Assembly (NCBI GenBank): GCA_000525675.1
Contig: CP002190.1
Location: 1,302,001-1,366,000, forward strand
Length of the DNA: 64,000 nt
Source of the DNA: Bdellovibrio bacteriovorus W
Lineage (GTDB): Bacteria; Bdellovibrionota; Bdellovibrionia; Bdellovibrionales; Bdellovibrionaceae
Direction of reading: 5' to 3'
Positions 14,706-23,180 of this stretch are shown one piece after another. A program made the translations under genes and the position numbers. Under the pieces are notes generated by a model. It was given only the letters and a program-made list of their open reading frames with translations. It did not search any database and was not told the DNA's origin. The stretch's first letter is position 1; every line of letters starts with the position of its first letter.

Positions 14706-15362
14706 TCACTCGCTAGCAAGCGTATATCCTCCCTCAAATGGCTCTAGTGTTCTTCGCGCACCACCACTCCAGCGCTCCACCGAAATTCGTGGCTCTTCAT
14801 AACCAATATGGCCCGCTACTCGATGAAGTTCTATCTTAGTTTTGCCATTTCCAAGCATCTCCCCATTGGATGTGCGAGTAGCGTGTATCACGGATAAAGT
14901 TACTGCATCTTGTTCACGTCTGACTGAGACAAAGTGATGTAAAGGAATACCATGGTAACGCTTGAACACTTCTTGGAAGTTGTAGTCTCTTTCAGCCAAG
15001 TAAATTGCCGCCTTTTCAAAACTTCTAAATGGCGGATAATGGCTCGCCCAAAACTTATCTGAAAATAATGATGCGTAGATAGGCTCGCCTAGCAAATAAC
15101 TATTCGGGAGATCAGGCGACAATCCTTCAAGATCGGTGCGCCGCCGATCAACATCAGCGTCCGGAACCATGATGACGATTTTGGCTTGAGGCAAACTGTT
15201 GATAGGATACTTAGTATCAGCCAACATTGCGTTTTTGGACGAATATCCGACGTACGCCGCGAATAATTCGTGAGCGTGCGCTGCCTTTAACTTAATATTG
15301 AGCTTTTCGCTTGTGAACGTGCGTAAGGAATCTGCGCACATTTTGGGAATATCTTGCTGCAT
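14706..15362 (-). CDS. hypothetical protein with HAHELxAAxxGY motif
   Basis: About 218 residues from an ATG at 15362, chosen because GGAGG lies eight bases upstream; longer starts at 15425 and 15377 lack a site. The N-terminus has LKAAHAHELFAAYVGYSSKN (about residues 26-45), a helical motif also seen at the head of glyoxalase-related proteins of unknown role. No signal peptide, no catalytic motif I recognise. It is the only long minus-strand gene between the SEFIR/TIR operon and the ATPase, and may be unrelated cargo. Confidence 0.5.
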   Translation of the reverse strand: MQQDIPKMCADSLRTFTSEKLNIKLKAAHAHELFAAYVGYSSKNAMLADTKYPINSLPQAKIVIMVPDADVDRRRTDLEGLSPDLPNSYLLGEPIYASLFSDKFWASHYPPFRSFEKAAIYLAERDYNFQEVFKRYHGIPLHHFVSVRREQDAVTLSVIHATRTSNGEMLGNGKTKIELHRVAGHIGYEEPRISVERWSGGARRTLEPFEGGYTLASE

Positions 15363-15642
15363 GACTGCAACCTCCATTAATGGGCTGGGCTTGTATCGGT
15401 TGTCGTGAGCGTTCATTACAACCATGCCAGCGTTAATAAAGGTCTAACAAACTGCAAGGTCTAAATTCTTCAGCATCGTCTTTTCGGGCGCTCACACCTG
15501 AGGCATTCGATTCCAAGCGCCAAGCTATGATAGTTGATTAAATTAAGTCAAGTGCAAATAAATGGCGTGAATTTGAACTAGCTTAGGGTGTCAGACCAAA
15601 TTGAAAATCCATTCAAGATAAGTCAGATACCGTGGAAATCTA

Positions 15643-15834
15643 GTGCCAATGGCTGCCATCGCCATCGAAACCTCTGAAATCACTTCGATTACAGAAATCG
15701 CTGAGGCAGTTGGAATATCTGAATCTAAAATTCAGATACTAATTCAAAGTAACGATACTGAACATAGTCTTGAAGAAATTCTCGAGGCTATTGCCGCCTG
15801 TATGTCTGTCATCGCTTTTGATTTTTGGTACTGA
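15643..15834 (+). CDS. possible small protein
   Basis: A 63-codon frame starting GTG (or ATG 15649) with only a weak GGAA upstream. The product contains SITEIAEAVGISESKI, which could be a small helix-turn-helix, and a hydrophobic C-terminus (ACMSVIAFDFWY). It may be real, but start and coding support are weak. Confidence 0.3.
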   Translation: MPMAAIAIETSEITSITEIAEAVGISESKIQILIQSNDTEHSLEEILEAIAACMSVIAFDFWY

Positions 15835-15873
15835 TATACTCAACCTAGTAGATAGGCAGGGAGGGGGACGACG

Positions 15874-16161
15874 ATGAAAGACACAAAGACGAAGCTTGGT
15901 CAGGGCTTGTTGAAGGGCATGATGGAAATTCTTGAATCCGAGAGTGATCGCGCCGATAAATCGGCGCACCGGATAGAGAGTGAAGCACAGTTGATAGTCG
16001 CGAAAGAAAAAATTGCAGAGTTAAAAGTGTCACTGCGAGAGTGTAAAAACGAAAAGATGAAGAAGGATTTGCAGAAGTCCGCACAAGTTCAGGTTGAGGC
16101 GTTAATTCAAGAACTAGAAGAGAGTATTAGGGTTTATGAGTTTTCACGATCGCGGAAATAG
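15874..16161 (+). CDS. small coiled-coil protein
   Basis: The 95-residue product is charged and heptad-like over most of its length (about residues 20-90), with no signal peptide. A very strong ribosome site (AGGGAGGGGG) precedes the ATG by six bases. No family recognised. It faces the two minus-strand small genes near the AAA_13 ATPase gene, so a role as an accessory to that system is possible but not shown. Confidence 0.5.
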   Translation: MKDTKTKLGQGLLKGMMEILESESDRADKSAHRIESEAQLIVAKEKIAELKVSLRECKNEKMKKDLQKSAQVQVEALIQELEESIRVYEFSRSRK

Positions 16162-16235
16162 TACCTTGTCCGGTTGGGTAAAGCAGTGCAAGTTTCAAAT
16201 GAAGTAGAATGAATTTCAGTCTCGCACTGCACTGA

Positions 16236-16535
16236 TTATTTTGATGCAATTCCGAGTTGGTTTTGAATCATAAAAAGAATTTCTTCCTTTAGATTCTTGA
16301 ACTTCAGAATGTAATCATAGTTTTCTTCAATTTGCCTTTGTATTTCATTTTCTGCAGCATAAAAAGCATCTGCGGATAGTAGTCTTTCTTTTCCCACTTT
16401 AAATTCTTCAAGAACTGTCAGAATTTCATCCATTTTCCGGGTTTCCCTTTGTGGTATTATGAATGCAGCAAGTCTGAGAGAGCTCCTTGTTGCCTTCATG
16501 GCCTTTACAATTTTTCTAATGCCACTCTCTGACAC
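16236..16535 (-). CDS. helical protein, second part of a gene interrupted by TAG
   Basis: A 99-residue, mostly helical product from a GTG at 16535. It is in the same frame as the 69-codon gene upstream: that gene's TAG (16547-16545) is followed by three sense codons and then this GTG. The pair therefore reads as one protein of about 172 residues with an in-frame amber codon, or as two coupled genes (a weak GGAAG sits between). No domain recognised. Confidence 0.45.
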   Translation of the reverse strand: MSESGIRKIVKAMKATRSSLRLAAFIIPQRETRKMDEILTVLEEFKVGKERLLSADAFYAAENEIQRQIEENYDYILKFKNLKEEILFMIQNQLGIASK

Positions 16536-16544
16536 ACCATCTTC

Positions 16545-16754
16545 CTATAACTCAGTAACAGAATCTTCCAGTTGGGTAAGGGATGTCCAAAGTGTTTCAA
16601 ATAGTTTTAATTGTGCATCAGATATTGATCTAAACTTTTGTAATGATTCTGCGTCTTTTTTTTGAAAGCTACGCAAAATTAAGTAGACAATCGCGGGCGC
16701 CAAGAATGGAGAAATAGCAAGAGAGCAATCTTTAATAATTTGAACAACTTCCAT
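16545..16754 (-). CDS. small membrane-anchored protein, first part
   Basis: A 69-residue product with one transmembrane segment near the N-terminus (SPFLAPAIVYLIL, about residues 15-27) followed by a charged helix. GAGG precedes the ATG by six bases. Its TAG stop is in frame with the next gene. The membrane anchor plus coiled helix layout recalls small membrane partners of ATPase defence systems; the AAA_13 gene is convergent in orientation order (same strand, upstream end at 19191), so co-transcription with it is possible. Confidence 0.5.
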   Translation of the reverse strand: MEVVQIIKDCSLAISPFLAPAIVYLILRSFQKKDAESLQKFRSISDAQLKLFETLWTSLTQLEDSVTEL

Positions 16755-16872
16755 TTTTTTCCTCAGGCTCTGTGTACATTAGAGTTCAGTAGTTTCTTCT
16801 TAAAATGTAAAATAAATATACTTCCATATATCGGAAGTATTGGCCCTAATAGAAAAGGCCCCAACTTATCCG

Positions 16873-19191
16873 TTAGGCTGTCGTGTCCGCCTTTTTTCCG
16901 ATCGCCTCAATTAAAGAACTATGATGAAGAGGGTCCTTTTGTAGAAGCTGCATCAACTCCTTTACAGCGTTGGGCACGAGCATTATTAATTCATCGTGTT
17001 TCGTGATCTTTTCAAGGGTGTTGAAGTGCGAAAAGTGGTGCAAAACTTTTAATTGGTGTACTCCTCCCATGAGAATATCTAGACGTTGATCAATCTCAGT
17101 GTTTGTTCCAGGTAGCTTTGCGAGGGAGTAGATTTCTAAAAACCGCCTAATCGCATTAGGGATTAATAGAAAAAAGTCGTCATCCAGCGAGCACCCTCGT
17201 TCGTGAAACTCATGTAAAAGTTCATATAGAAACACATACTCTGACTTTGTTTTTCTTAGTCGTGAAGGAAGTGGGACAATAGAAGAATGATCCTTCGACA
17301 ATCTTTGAATGAAGTAGTACTCACACTTTGCAAATTCATCTTTTTTCTTTTTCATTGGAGATGAATCTTGTAGAAAAGAGAAGAATTCAAAGTTGTGTGT
17401 TGAAATAAAAAGCTGTTTGAAGCAACTCACTACCTTTTTGGTATCAGCAGGGTCAATCCTTCTGAAAAAGAATGAGTTTATGAGGGCATAAACCTGCGCA
17501 ATATGGTTTCCATCTAAGCTAGAAATTGGGTCATCAATAAAGACCACGGTTTCACGTAATTTTCCCTCTTTGAATAGACTCTCGAGTGTCACGAGAAAAT
17601 ATGCAAAAGAGATAGCAGTTTTTTCGCCTTCACTCAAGTTACTGGCTAGATTCTCTCCTCTTTTGAGGTGGAACTTATCTTCTGGTGTTACCTCAATATA
17701 TATATCGTCTCTATTTAAGAAGGACCTAATAAAGCTATTTAAGGCATCCTGTCCGGCGACCACACTTTTTAGTTTGGAAAGGATTTGTTGATTTTTGAAT
17801 TCCAATTTTTGAGCTATAGATAGATATCTTTTGACGAGCTTGTCGGCTCGATGTTTTTTTATCGATTTTTCTATGTAGTTTTCCCGTTCCAATAACTCTG
17901 CCACACAGTGATTTTTGAGTCTTTCGCGTGAATGTTGTTGCTCGCTTGTAAAGTTAGCGACAATGTTATTGTGACGCTCGATGACTGCATTGATTTTGGT
18001 CATACATTCTAGAAGGCGACTGTCTACGGTCAAATCTATTGCGCTTGGTGAAATGGAGATAAAGATATTTCCATCTTCCTTTCGGTTAAGATCGTCTTTT
18101 AGAATCTTGGCGGTAGCTTCGAATTCTTCGCATATGGTCCTTAATTGCGTGATATATTGCTCAAAGTCATCTTGGCATGATTCGGTGAGTTCATGTTTAT
18201 TTGGTGGCATTAGGAAGGTCTTTAATTTGTTCGTCTCGGTTTCAATGTCAGTACGACATTTTTGTATTCTGTCTCTGAGTATTGCAGACTCGTTGGAGAA
18301 GTAGGATTTCAGATGTTCGATTCGGAGATCTGTTAATTTACTACCGCAGAATGAACATTCACTTAGGTTCTCATGAAGAGTAAGCCCATTTTTTGACCAT
18401 TTATACAGTTGCTCATTGTTTTCCAGTACTTCCAATAGATCAGATTGACGTGGTTCGGATTTTAAAATCTCAACAACTTCGGTCGAATATTTTATTAGAT
18501 TCGTGGAGATCTTGATTGGCGAAACATTGGTCTTGTTGTTACTAGACAGAGCTGTTTTCCTTGCAGTGCTCAGTTCGACTTCATCCCTTATTATATGATC
18601 CGCCAAGGCATTTTGGACCTTTGGAATGATTGCTTTTAAGTGCCTTAGGTCGAACTCGATCAAACTTTGAAAAGTTTCATTCTTAATAGTTTTGGCTTCT
18701 TTAGAAAGTATTTTTTCGAAGTCAGAAAGTAAATTCTGATCCCCCTGGTACCTTTCTATTCTTCCTTTTTGGTTTTTATCGCCTTTGATTCGCAATATCT
18801 TTTTTTCATTCTGTTCATATTCGCTTCGGAGTGCGACATTTTCACCAACGTCAAATGAAATTGGTGAAAATGAGGTGCCAGCATCCCACTTCAAGTTCTC
18901 TCTAATATAATCTGCATTGAAAACTCGTACTCTTGACGGTAGTGATTCGAGGTTTTTCGTTGTTATCTCAGTGCCGTCGGTGAGTACGAGTTTGAAGTCA
19001 GCCTCTGAAAAACTTGCGTCTAGTATACCTTTCTCAAGTGATGAGAAGATTCTTGAAAGAGTGGTTTTGCCTGAGTAATTCCATCCATAAATTATATTCC
19101 GTTCACAAAAGTCGGAAATGCCCCGGGAGTTGCTCCACTTAAAGTCTTTGTAGATACCCATGTTCGATATACTTTTAATTCGTTTAATCAT
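16873..19191 (-). CDS. AAA_13 (RloC-like) ABC-type ATPase
   Basis: A 772-residue SMC/Rad50-like ATPase: Walker A GWNYSGKTTL (residues 36-45), a long coiled-coil region with CSFCG (about 279-283) that resembles a zinc hook, ABC signature NLSEGEKTAISFA (about 517-529), and Walker B VVFIDDPISSLDGNH (about 546-560). This is the AAA_13 architecture of RloC and PrrC-like defence proteins. The C-terminal 190 residues (for example LIPNAIRRFLEIYSL) follow the family, but I cannot point to a certain anticodon-nuclease triad. AAGG precedes the ATG. Likely an antiviral or stress effector. Confidence 0.8.
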   Translation of the reverse strand: MIKRIKSISNMGIYKDFKWSNSRGISDFCERNIIYGWNYSGKTTLSRIFSSLEKGILDASFSEADFKLVLTDGTEITTKNLESLPSRVRVFNADYIRENLKWDAGTSFSPISFDVGENVALRSEYEQNEKKILRIKGDKNQKGRIERYQGDQNLLSDFEKILSKEAKTIKNETFQSLIEFDLRHLKAIIPKVQNALADHIIRDEVELSTARKTALSSNNKTNVSPIKISTNLIKYSTEVVEILKSEPRQSDLLEVLENNEQLYKWSKNGLTLHENLSECSFCGSKLTDLRIEHLKSYFSNESAILRDRIQKCRTDIETETNKLKTFLMPPNKHELTESCQDDFEQYITQLRTICEEFEATAKILKDDLNRKEDGNIFISISPSAIDLTVDSRLLECMTKINAVIERHNNIVANFTSEQQHSRERLKNHCVAELLERENYIEKSIKKHRADKLVKRYLSIAQKLEFKNQQILSKLKSVVAGQDALNSFIRSFLNRDDIYIEVTPEDKFHLKRGENLASNLSEGEKTAISFAYFLVTLESLFKEGKLRETVVFIDDPISSLDGNHIAQVYALINSFFFRRIDPADTKKVVSCFKQLFISTHNFEFFSFLQDSSPMKKKKDEFAKCEYYFIQRLSKDHSSIVPLPSRLRKTKSEYVFLYELLHEFHERGCSLDDDFFLLIPNAIRRFLEIYSLAKLPGTNTEIDQRLDILMGGVHQLKVLHHFSHFNTLEKITKHDELIMLVPNAVKELMQLLQKDPLHHSSLIEAIGKKADTTA

Positions 19192-19426
19192 GTTACGAAA
19201 CCTTCTGACTTATAACGTTTGGTGTGTTTAGTTATCGGCATCATATAAACAATGTTTAGATTTTGTGGATCTAGCTATTCGGTATTGATATGAGAAGTGG
19301 ATTGGCTGCTGGTCTTGTTTCAAAAAGGCGCATGAAACATAATTCTTAAAAAGTACATATTCTTTAGTTTAGTTTGTCGATTTCCGATGAGTCAGAGCAA
19401 GTTGTTTTTTTGAGAGAGGAACTTCA

Positions 19427-19792
19427 ATGGCATGGAATGAGATTGCTCCGGGAATTGTGCAAGGTGTGTTTGAAATCACCATGGGGAAAAAGGATGCCGT
19501 GCTAAATCCAAATGGAATCACATGGCGGCCTATGGCTGAAACTCATGGCCTTTCCCAATATGCGAGTCCCGTGCTAACTGGAGCGGCAACTATTGTTTCG
19601 GTCGCCTCTTTGGGAGTTGCTATTGATTCAAATATTCGAATCCGTCACATACAACAACAGTTGAATAGGATGGAATCAAAATTAATCGCCATGGATTCAA
19701 ACATTAATAGGGTTTACGAAAAAATTAGGGCGGTACAAATTAAGTCGGAAGAGGCGCACCTTAGAGAGGCTTTTAACTTCACATACGTATGA
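19427..19792 (+). CDS. small membrane coiled-coil protein at element right end
   Basis: A 121-residue product with one hydrophobic segment (TGAATIVSVASLGVAI, about residues 51-66) then a coiled coil (about 70-110) ending NFTYV. AGAGGAA precedes the ATG. The stop lies 35 bases before the exact 31-bp right repeat, so the gene could be a longer protein cut by integration. No family recognised. Confidence 0.5.
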   Translation: MAWNEIAPGIVQGVFEITMGKKDAVLNPNGITWRPMAETHGLSQYASPVLTGAATIVSVASLGVAIDSNIRIRHIQQQLNRMESKLIAMDSNINRVYEKIRAVQIKSEEAHLREAFNFTYV

Positions 19793-19827
19793 ACCAGATA
19801 TCTTCATCAGTTTCACCCCAATTTCCT

Positions 19828-19858
19828 TTCTCAAAAAATAAGCAAAAACCTAAGTATC
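19828..19858. repeat. right copy of 31-bp direct repeat (attR-like)
   Basis: Identical to 9825-9855. It is followed after 10 bases by an odd palindrome (TTAACGAGTCTCGTTA-like, about 19868-19882). It lies between the element's last gene and the convergent GNAT-fusion gene. Confidence 0.75.
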
Positions 19859-19904
19859 CGAAATTATTAACGAGTCTCGTTATTTAATATCAGACGAAAG
19901 TTTC

Positions 19905-21068
19905 TTAAAGGACCCTCTCATAATACAGAAAAGAGGAATCTTCTTTAGAAAAACTCATACGAGTTCTTGCGGGTACTCTTTGCGATTTGATATTTCCATA
20001 TTGTGTGCGAATTCTAGCAATTTTCCATCCGGCCATTTTCATCTCCTTCTTTAAAGCTTCTAACCCCTTCGATATATATCCTTTCCCCTCAGAGTCTTGA
20101 TCTACCCAATATCCAAACTCAAAACTGCGCTCGGAATAGTTCATAGAATGAATAGAAATAGCACCTTGAAAAACATTTTCCTCAAAGATCTGATAGTGAA
20201 ATGCTTGCCCCTGATCCCATTGTAAATCGGCCTGTCTACCAAAAGCCTCTTGATCTTCAAGTGTTTTAATTTTTTTAGGCCAGCTTAAATATTCTTGAAG
20301 GCGCTGCCTTTGTATTTCTATTTTTTCAAAAATTAGTGGGGCAATTGTTGGGTCGTATTTTTTCAGATGACTGCTTTCGTCCACCGACAATATAAGAGGT
20401 GGAGCAGTTTCTCCCCATTTCTGTACTAAACCAATGGATTCATTAAGCCACCGCTCGGCATTATCGAGAAGTAGTTCGCCATTGGGAATCATTTCAATAA
20501 TTTTCTTCCAATGTTTTTGTGCAGGTACAGAGTTCCATTGAGAAAAAGAATATAGCCGGATGATATCATGTATAAGAGATCCTGTAATCGTCGTTTGTTT
20601 TAAGTTGTCCATAATTGAAAAAGCGAGATTCTGTTTCTCGATGCGAAGATCTTTTTGATGGTTATTGATGTATTCCTCCATAGCTTCATTTAAAATAAGA
20701 GGAAGGCGATTCGCAATACTATAAGCCAAGCCATCAGCTTCATATTGAGTTTGTAGGGCGTATTCAAGTGCCGAGTATGTATGATGGTATATTTCGATTT
20801 TATTAAGGTTCGCGAACTTTACGGCGTCTCTTATGATTTCTCCTTGAGTATCCAAAAAAGACCATTCAATAGGTGAATTCAAAGGGAACAAAGAAATAAA
20901 TTTATTTCTTTGTTCTAAGGTTGGTTTATCCTCCCAGATAACTACGAGATCAATATCGGAAGATTCTTTGAAAAAAGGTGTATTCATGGAACCAGCGATA
21001 TAGGCGTAAACTGCAGGAACAGTATTTAATACTTGCTTGATGGCGGCGATTACATATTCATTGTTCAT
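19905..21068 (-). CDS. nucleotidyltransferase-GNAT fusion
   Basis: About 387 residues. The N-terminal domain carries AYIAGSMNTPFFKESSDIDL, with Gly-Ser and Asp-x-Asp of the aminoglycoside-type nucleotidyltransferase fold. A helical middle follows, and the C-terminal 130 residues form a GNAT domain (FEFGYWVDQDSEGKGYISKG gives the acetyl-CoA loop). The ATG at 21068 overlaps the preceding gene by 11 bases; an ATG at 21122 would overlap it by 65. Third gene of an operon with an exported small protein and a JmjC-type oxygenase. Nucleotidylating and acylating domains in one chain suggest modification of a small molecule or peptide. Confidence 0.7.
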   Translation of the reverse strand: MNNEYVIAAIKQVLNTVPAVYAYIAGSMNTPFFKESSDIDLVVIWEDKPTLEQRNKFISLFPLNSPIEWSFLDTQGEIIRDAVKFANLNKIEIYHHTYSALEYALQTQYEADGLAYSIANRLPLILNEAMEEYINNHQKDLRIEKQNLAFSIMDNLKQTTITGSLIHDIIRLYSFSQWNSVPAQKHWKKIIEMIPNGELLLDNAERWLNESIGLVQKWGETAPPLILSVDESSHLKKYDPTIAPLIFEKIEIQRQRLQEYLSWPKKIKTLEDQEAFGRQADLQWDQGQAFHYQIFEENVFQGAISIHSMNYSERSFEFGYWVDQDSEGKGYISKGLEALKKEMKMAGWKIARIRTQYGNIKSQRVPARTRMSFSKEDSSFLYYERVL

Positions 21069-21621
21069 AGTAAATTCCAAACGAGAAGTGTAATGATTTA
21101 CTTGAGCTTGCTCTTGCCGCATGAGGTTCGCCTTTTCTTAGATACAGGCAATCCTTTGTATGAAGCTCCTGAACCAACGGTGTAACTTGGTTTGTCCAAA
21201 TAGAAAGGTTGTTCTGTTCATCAAGAAGCATATCTGCTAGAGAAATATTTTTGCGGAAAGAAGGCCATATCTGCCAAACCTTTGATCCTTCGGTTTGCAC
21301 GATAAAAACATCATGGAGATCATAGTGTGGAGGTAAGCCCTGGCCATGTGGCGGAGTTAAGTAGGCATTGCATTGAACTCTTGCCCTCGTGAAGCGTTCG
21401 ATCTCGTAACAAGATTGTTGGATCGTTGGGAACGACTTTTCGACTGAAGTAAAAGACCACGTGGCCCCCTCAAAAGAATGAGGGGCCGAAATAAATGTAC
21501 CGTCTCTGTTAGCAAGATGCCGGGTTCTTTTTTGGAAGGCGGAGTTCGTTGAATAGAACTGTAAAAGATCGTGTGCTGTAGGGAAAGAACAAGTTGAAAT
21601 AATACTTTTTAATGCATTCAT
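21058..21621 (-). CDS. short JmjC/cupin_4 oxygenase
   Basis: A 187-residue protein with PPHGQGLPPHYDLHDVFIVQ (about residues 90-109): His99-x-Asp101 is the Fe(II) pair of the JmjC/cupin_4 ribosomal-oxygenase family, with a distal His in LRKGEPHAA (about 166) as third ligand. It would hydroxylate a peptide or protein using 2-oxoglutarate and O2. It is much shorter than RoxA-type enzymes, lacking their C-terminal parts. ATG 21621 is chosen because AGGAGG lies seven bases upstream, just after the upstream gene's stop; an ATG at 21657 is less likely. Neighbours: exported small protein before, nucleotidyltransferase-GNAT after. Confidence 0.75.
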   Translation of the reverse strand: MNALKSIISTCSFPTAHDLLQFYSTNSAFQKRTRHLANRDGTFISAPHSFEGATWSFTSVEKSFPTIQQSCYEIERFTRARVQCNAYLTPPHGQGLPPHYDLHDVFIVQTEGSKVWQIWPSFRKNISLADMLLDEQNNLSIWTNQVTPLVQELHTKDCLYLRKGEPHAARASSSKSLHFSFGIYYEQ

Positions 21622-21637
21622 GACTCTGCCTCCTGCG

Positions 21638-22108
21638 CTAGAAAATAAACTTTCCATCCATATCGCATTTTAACTGAAAAATATTCGCGAGTTCTTTGGC
21701 TTCTTCGATTCGATTACGATCAGAACGACCGATGTCGTACGCGGCAAATTTGATTTTCATACTATTGTTGTTCACTCCAAGTATCCTTACCTCAATCCCA
21801 TCCAAGGAAGCAGTTGCCATAAGATCTTCGATAATGTCGACAGGTAGATTGAGCGATCCATCTTTTTCAAACCTTTGAATTCCTGAATGATGAAGATAAG
21901 AAAGTGTTTCGACAGCCTGCTTTGGATCAAAGCCAACTATACGTTTTTGTAGAATGCGGTCTGTCGAATTTATGGAGGCGTTGTCATTTTGGCTACTCTT
22001 ATTTTTAAACTGCGAGCCTGGCAACGACACTGCATGAGCTGCATTTCCAAGAAGGTTTTGGATACTTAAAATTCCGAGTAGAGCTGAAGACATTGCTTTT
22101 TTATTCAT
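21638..22108 (-). CDS. exported small protein, possible substrate of the operon
   Basis: A 156-residue protein starting with a signal-peptide-like segment (KKAMSSALLGILSIQ... to AAHA, about residues 3-26), then a Ser/Asn-rich stretch and a folded-looking C-terminal part with two Asp-rich helices. GGAG precedes the ATG. It is the first gene of the JmjC oxygenase operon. It is larger than typical peptide precursors; it could be the substrate or an extracytoplasmic partner. No family recognised. Confidence 0.55.
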   Translation of the reverse strand: MNKKAMSSALLGILSIQNLLGNAAHAVSLPGSQFKNKSSQNDNASINSTDRILQKRIVGFDPKQAVETLSYLHHSGIQRFEKDGSLNLPVDIIEDLMATASLDGIEVRILGVNNNSMKIKFAAYDIGRSDRNRIEEAKELANIFQLKCDMDGKFIF

Positions 22109-22336
22109 AGAAACTCCTTTAATAATGATTTGATTGGGACTATTGCGTTAACTATGCCGAGGGAATTCCCCGCCAAAGTGGTTTAGAATCGATTTGACAG
22201 AAAAAGAGTCCGAAAAATCGGACCGAGAGTCTTAGTTTCTGGAATTTGAGGCTCATTCCATCAGTGCGCTATCGACCTCCTCCCACTCCCAAACAAACCC
22301 CCTGACAACCCCATATTTTTCCCGCACAATACCCCC

Positions 22337-22990
22337 ATGAAAACAATCCTCTCCATTATCGCCGCAAGCTTTGTCGTTATTGCCGCCTGCATGCTCTATC
22401 TCGTAAAAACGGGCGTGGTTATGCGCTCAGCTCCCTATATCAAGCCAACGACGATCCAGCAGGATATCGAAATCGTGGCAGAGCAGTCGATCCTTAGACT
22501 CTTCCCAGATCTGCAAAATGCAAAGTTCGTCTTGTGGGGGCTAGATCTTAATAAAGAAGACCAGCAAAGATTCCTCGCAAAAGCTCAGCAAGAATACGAA
22601 AGACGTTTTCCTCACAAAGTGAAACTTTTAAACTCGGCGGCAGCAAGTTCTGAAGAGGTCAAAGACTGCGCAACTCCTTGTTGGATTCTTATGCCCCAAG
22701 AAGGGGCTCACCAATTAGAACCCAATATGTTCATCGATGAAAATATCAAACCCCTCACAGAACAATACATTTCCATTTCCTGGATCGACTTTCAAAATCC
22801 AGAAGAAGTTCCCGCAGAGTGCATCGATCAAAAGTATTTAAATTTATTCTGCATGAAGTGGGTGGGGCTGAACGAGGCACAAAGGCGCTTCAAGGATCAA
22901 GGGCAGCGCTACTTCTTTATGCGCAAGTATCTAGATCATGACTACTTTGTCTACGTGCGCCAGCACGCGCAAGAGATGCCCGCGAAGTAG
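22337..22990 (+). CDS. inner-membrane-anchored hypothetical protein
   Basis: A 217-residue protein with one N-terminal transmembrane or signal segment (SIIAASFVVIAACMLYLV, about residues 6-23), the rest predicted outside the cytoplasm. Two Cys pairs (DCATPC and ECIDQKYLNLFC) could form disulphides. No clear ribosome site precedes the ATG. No family recognised; it appears lineage-specific. Confidence 0.65.
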   Translation: MKTILSIIAASFVVIAACMLYLVKTGVVMRSAPYIKPTTIQQDIEIVAEQSILRLFPDLQNAKFVLWGLDLNKEDQQRFLAKAQQEYERRFPHKVKLLNSAAASSEEVKDCATPCWILMPQEGAHQLEPNMFIDENIKPLTEQYISISWIDFQNPEEVPAECIDQKYLNLFCMKWVGLNEAQRRFKDQGQRYFFMRKYLDHDYFVYVRQHAQEMPAK

Positions 22991-23180
22991 GTAAGCTTTA
23001 AAACTCTGATACATAAAATTTCTTCTCTGGGTTTTTCTCTAAAAACCTAGACCTTTGACTTGAAGTTTGATTTGAAATCACTCATGCTTTCATTTGAGAA
23101 TAAAGCTGGTCTAAAGTTTAGCCGGCGTGATTCGCAAAAGTATTTGGAATTTGCGGAACAAGAGTGCAGAGGGAGTTTGC

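Larger units (their letters stand above)
9825..19858. mobile_element. candidate 10-kb mobilisable element with defence cargo
   Basis: Bounded by the 31-bp direct repeat. In order it contains a non-coding region full of phased and inverted repeats (9.88-10.25 kb), a replication-relaxation protein, a VirD4/TraD-type coupling ATPase, a nucleotidyltransferase/XRE/SEFIR module, small proteins, an AAA_13 ATPase and a short membrane protein. There is no integrase, relaxase of a classic MOB family or pilus gene inside, so it would depend on helpers; the nearest integrase is the broken one at 5.5 kb, outside the repeats. Element identity is inferred from the repeats and content. Confidence 0.6.

Noticed and set aside
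22208-22223. Small perfect hairpin GTCCGA/TCGGAC as terminator
   Set aside because: No T tract on either strand and no gene ending at it; left unassigned.
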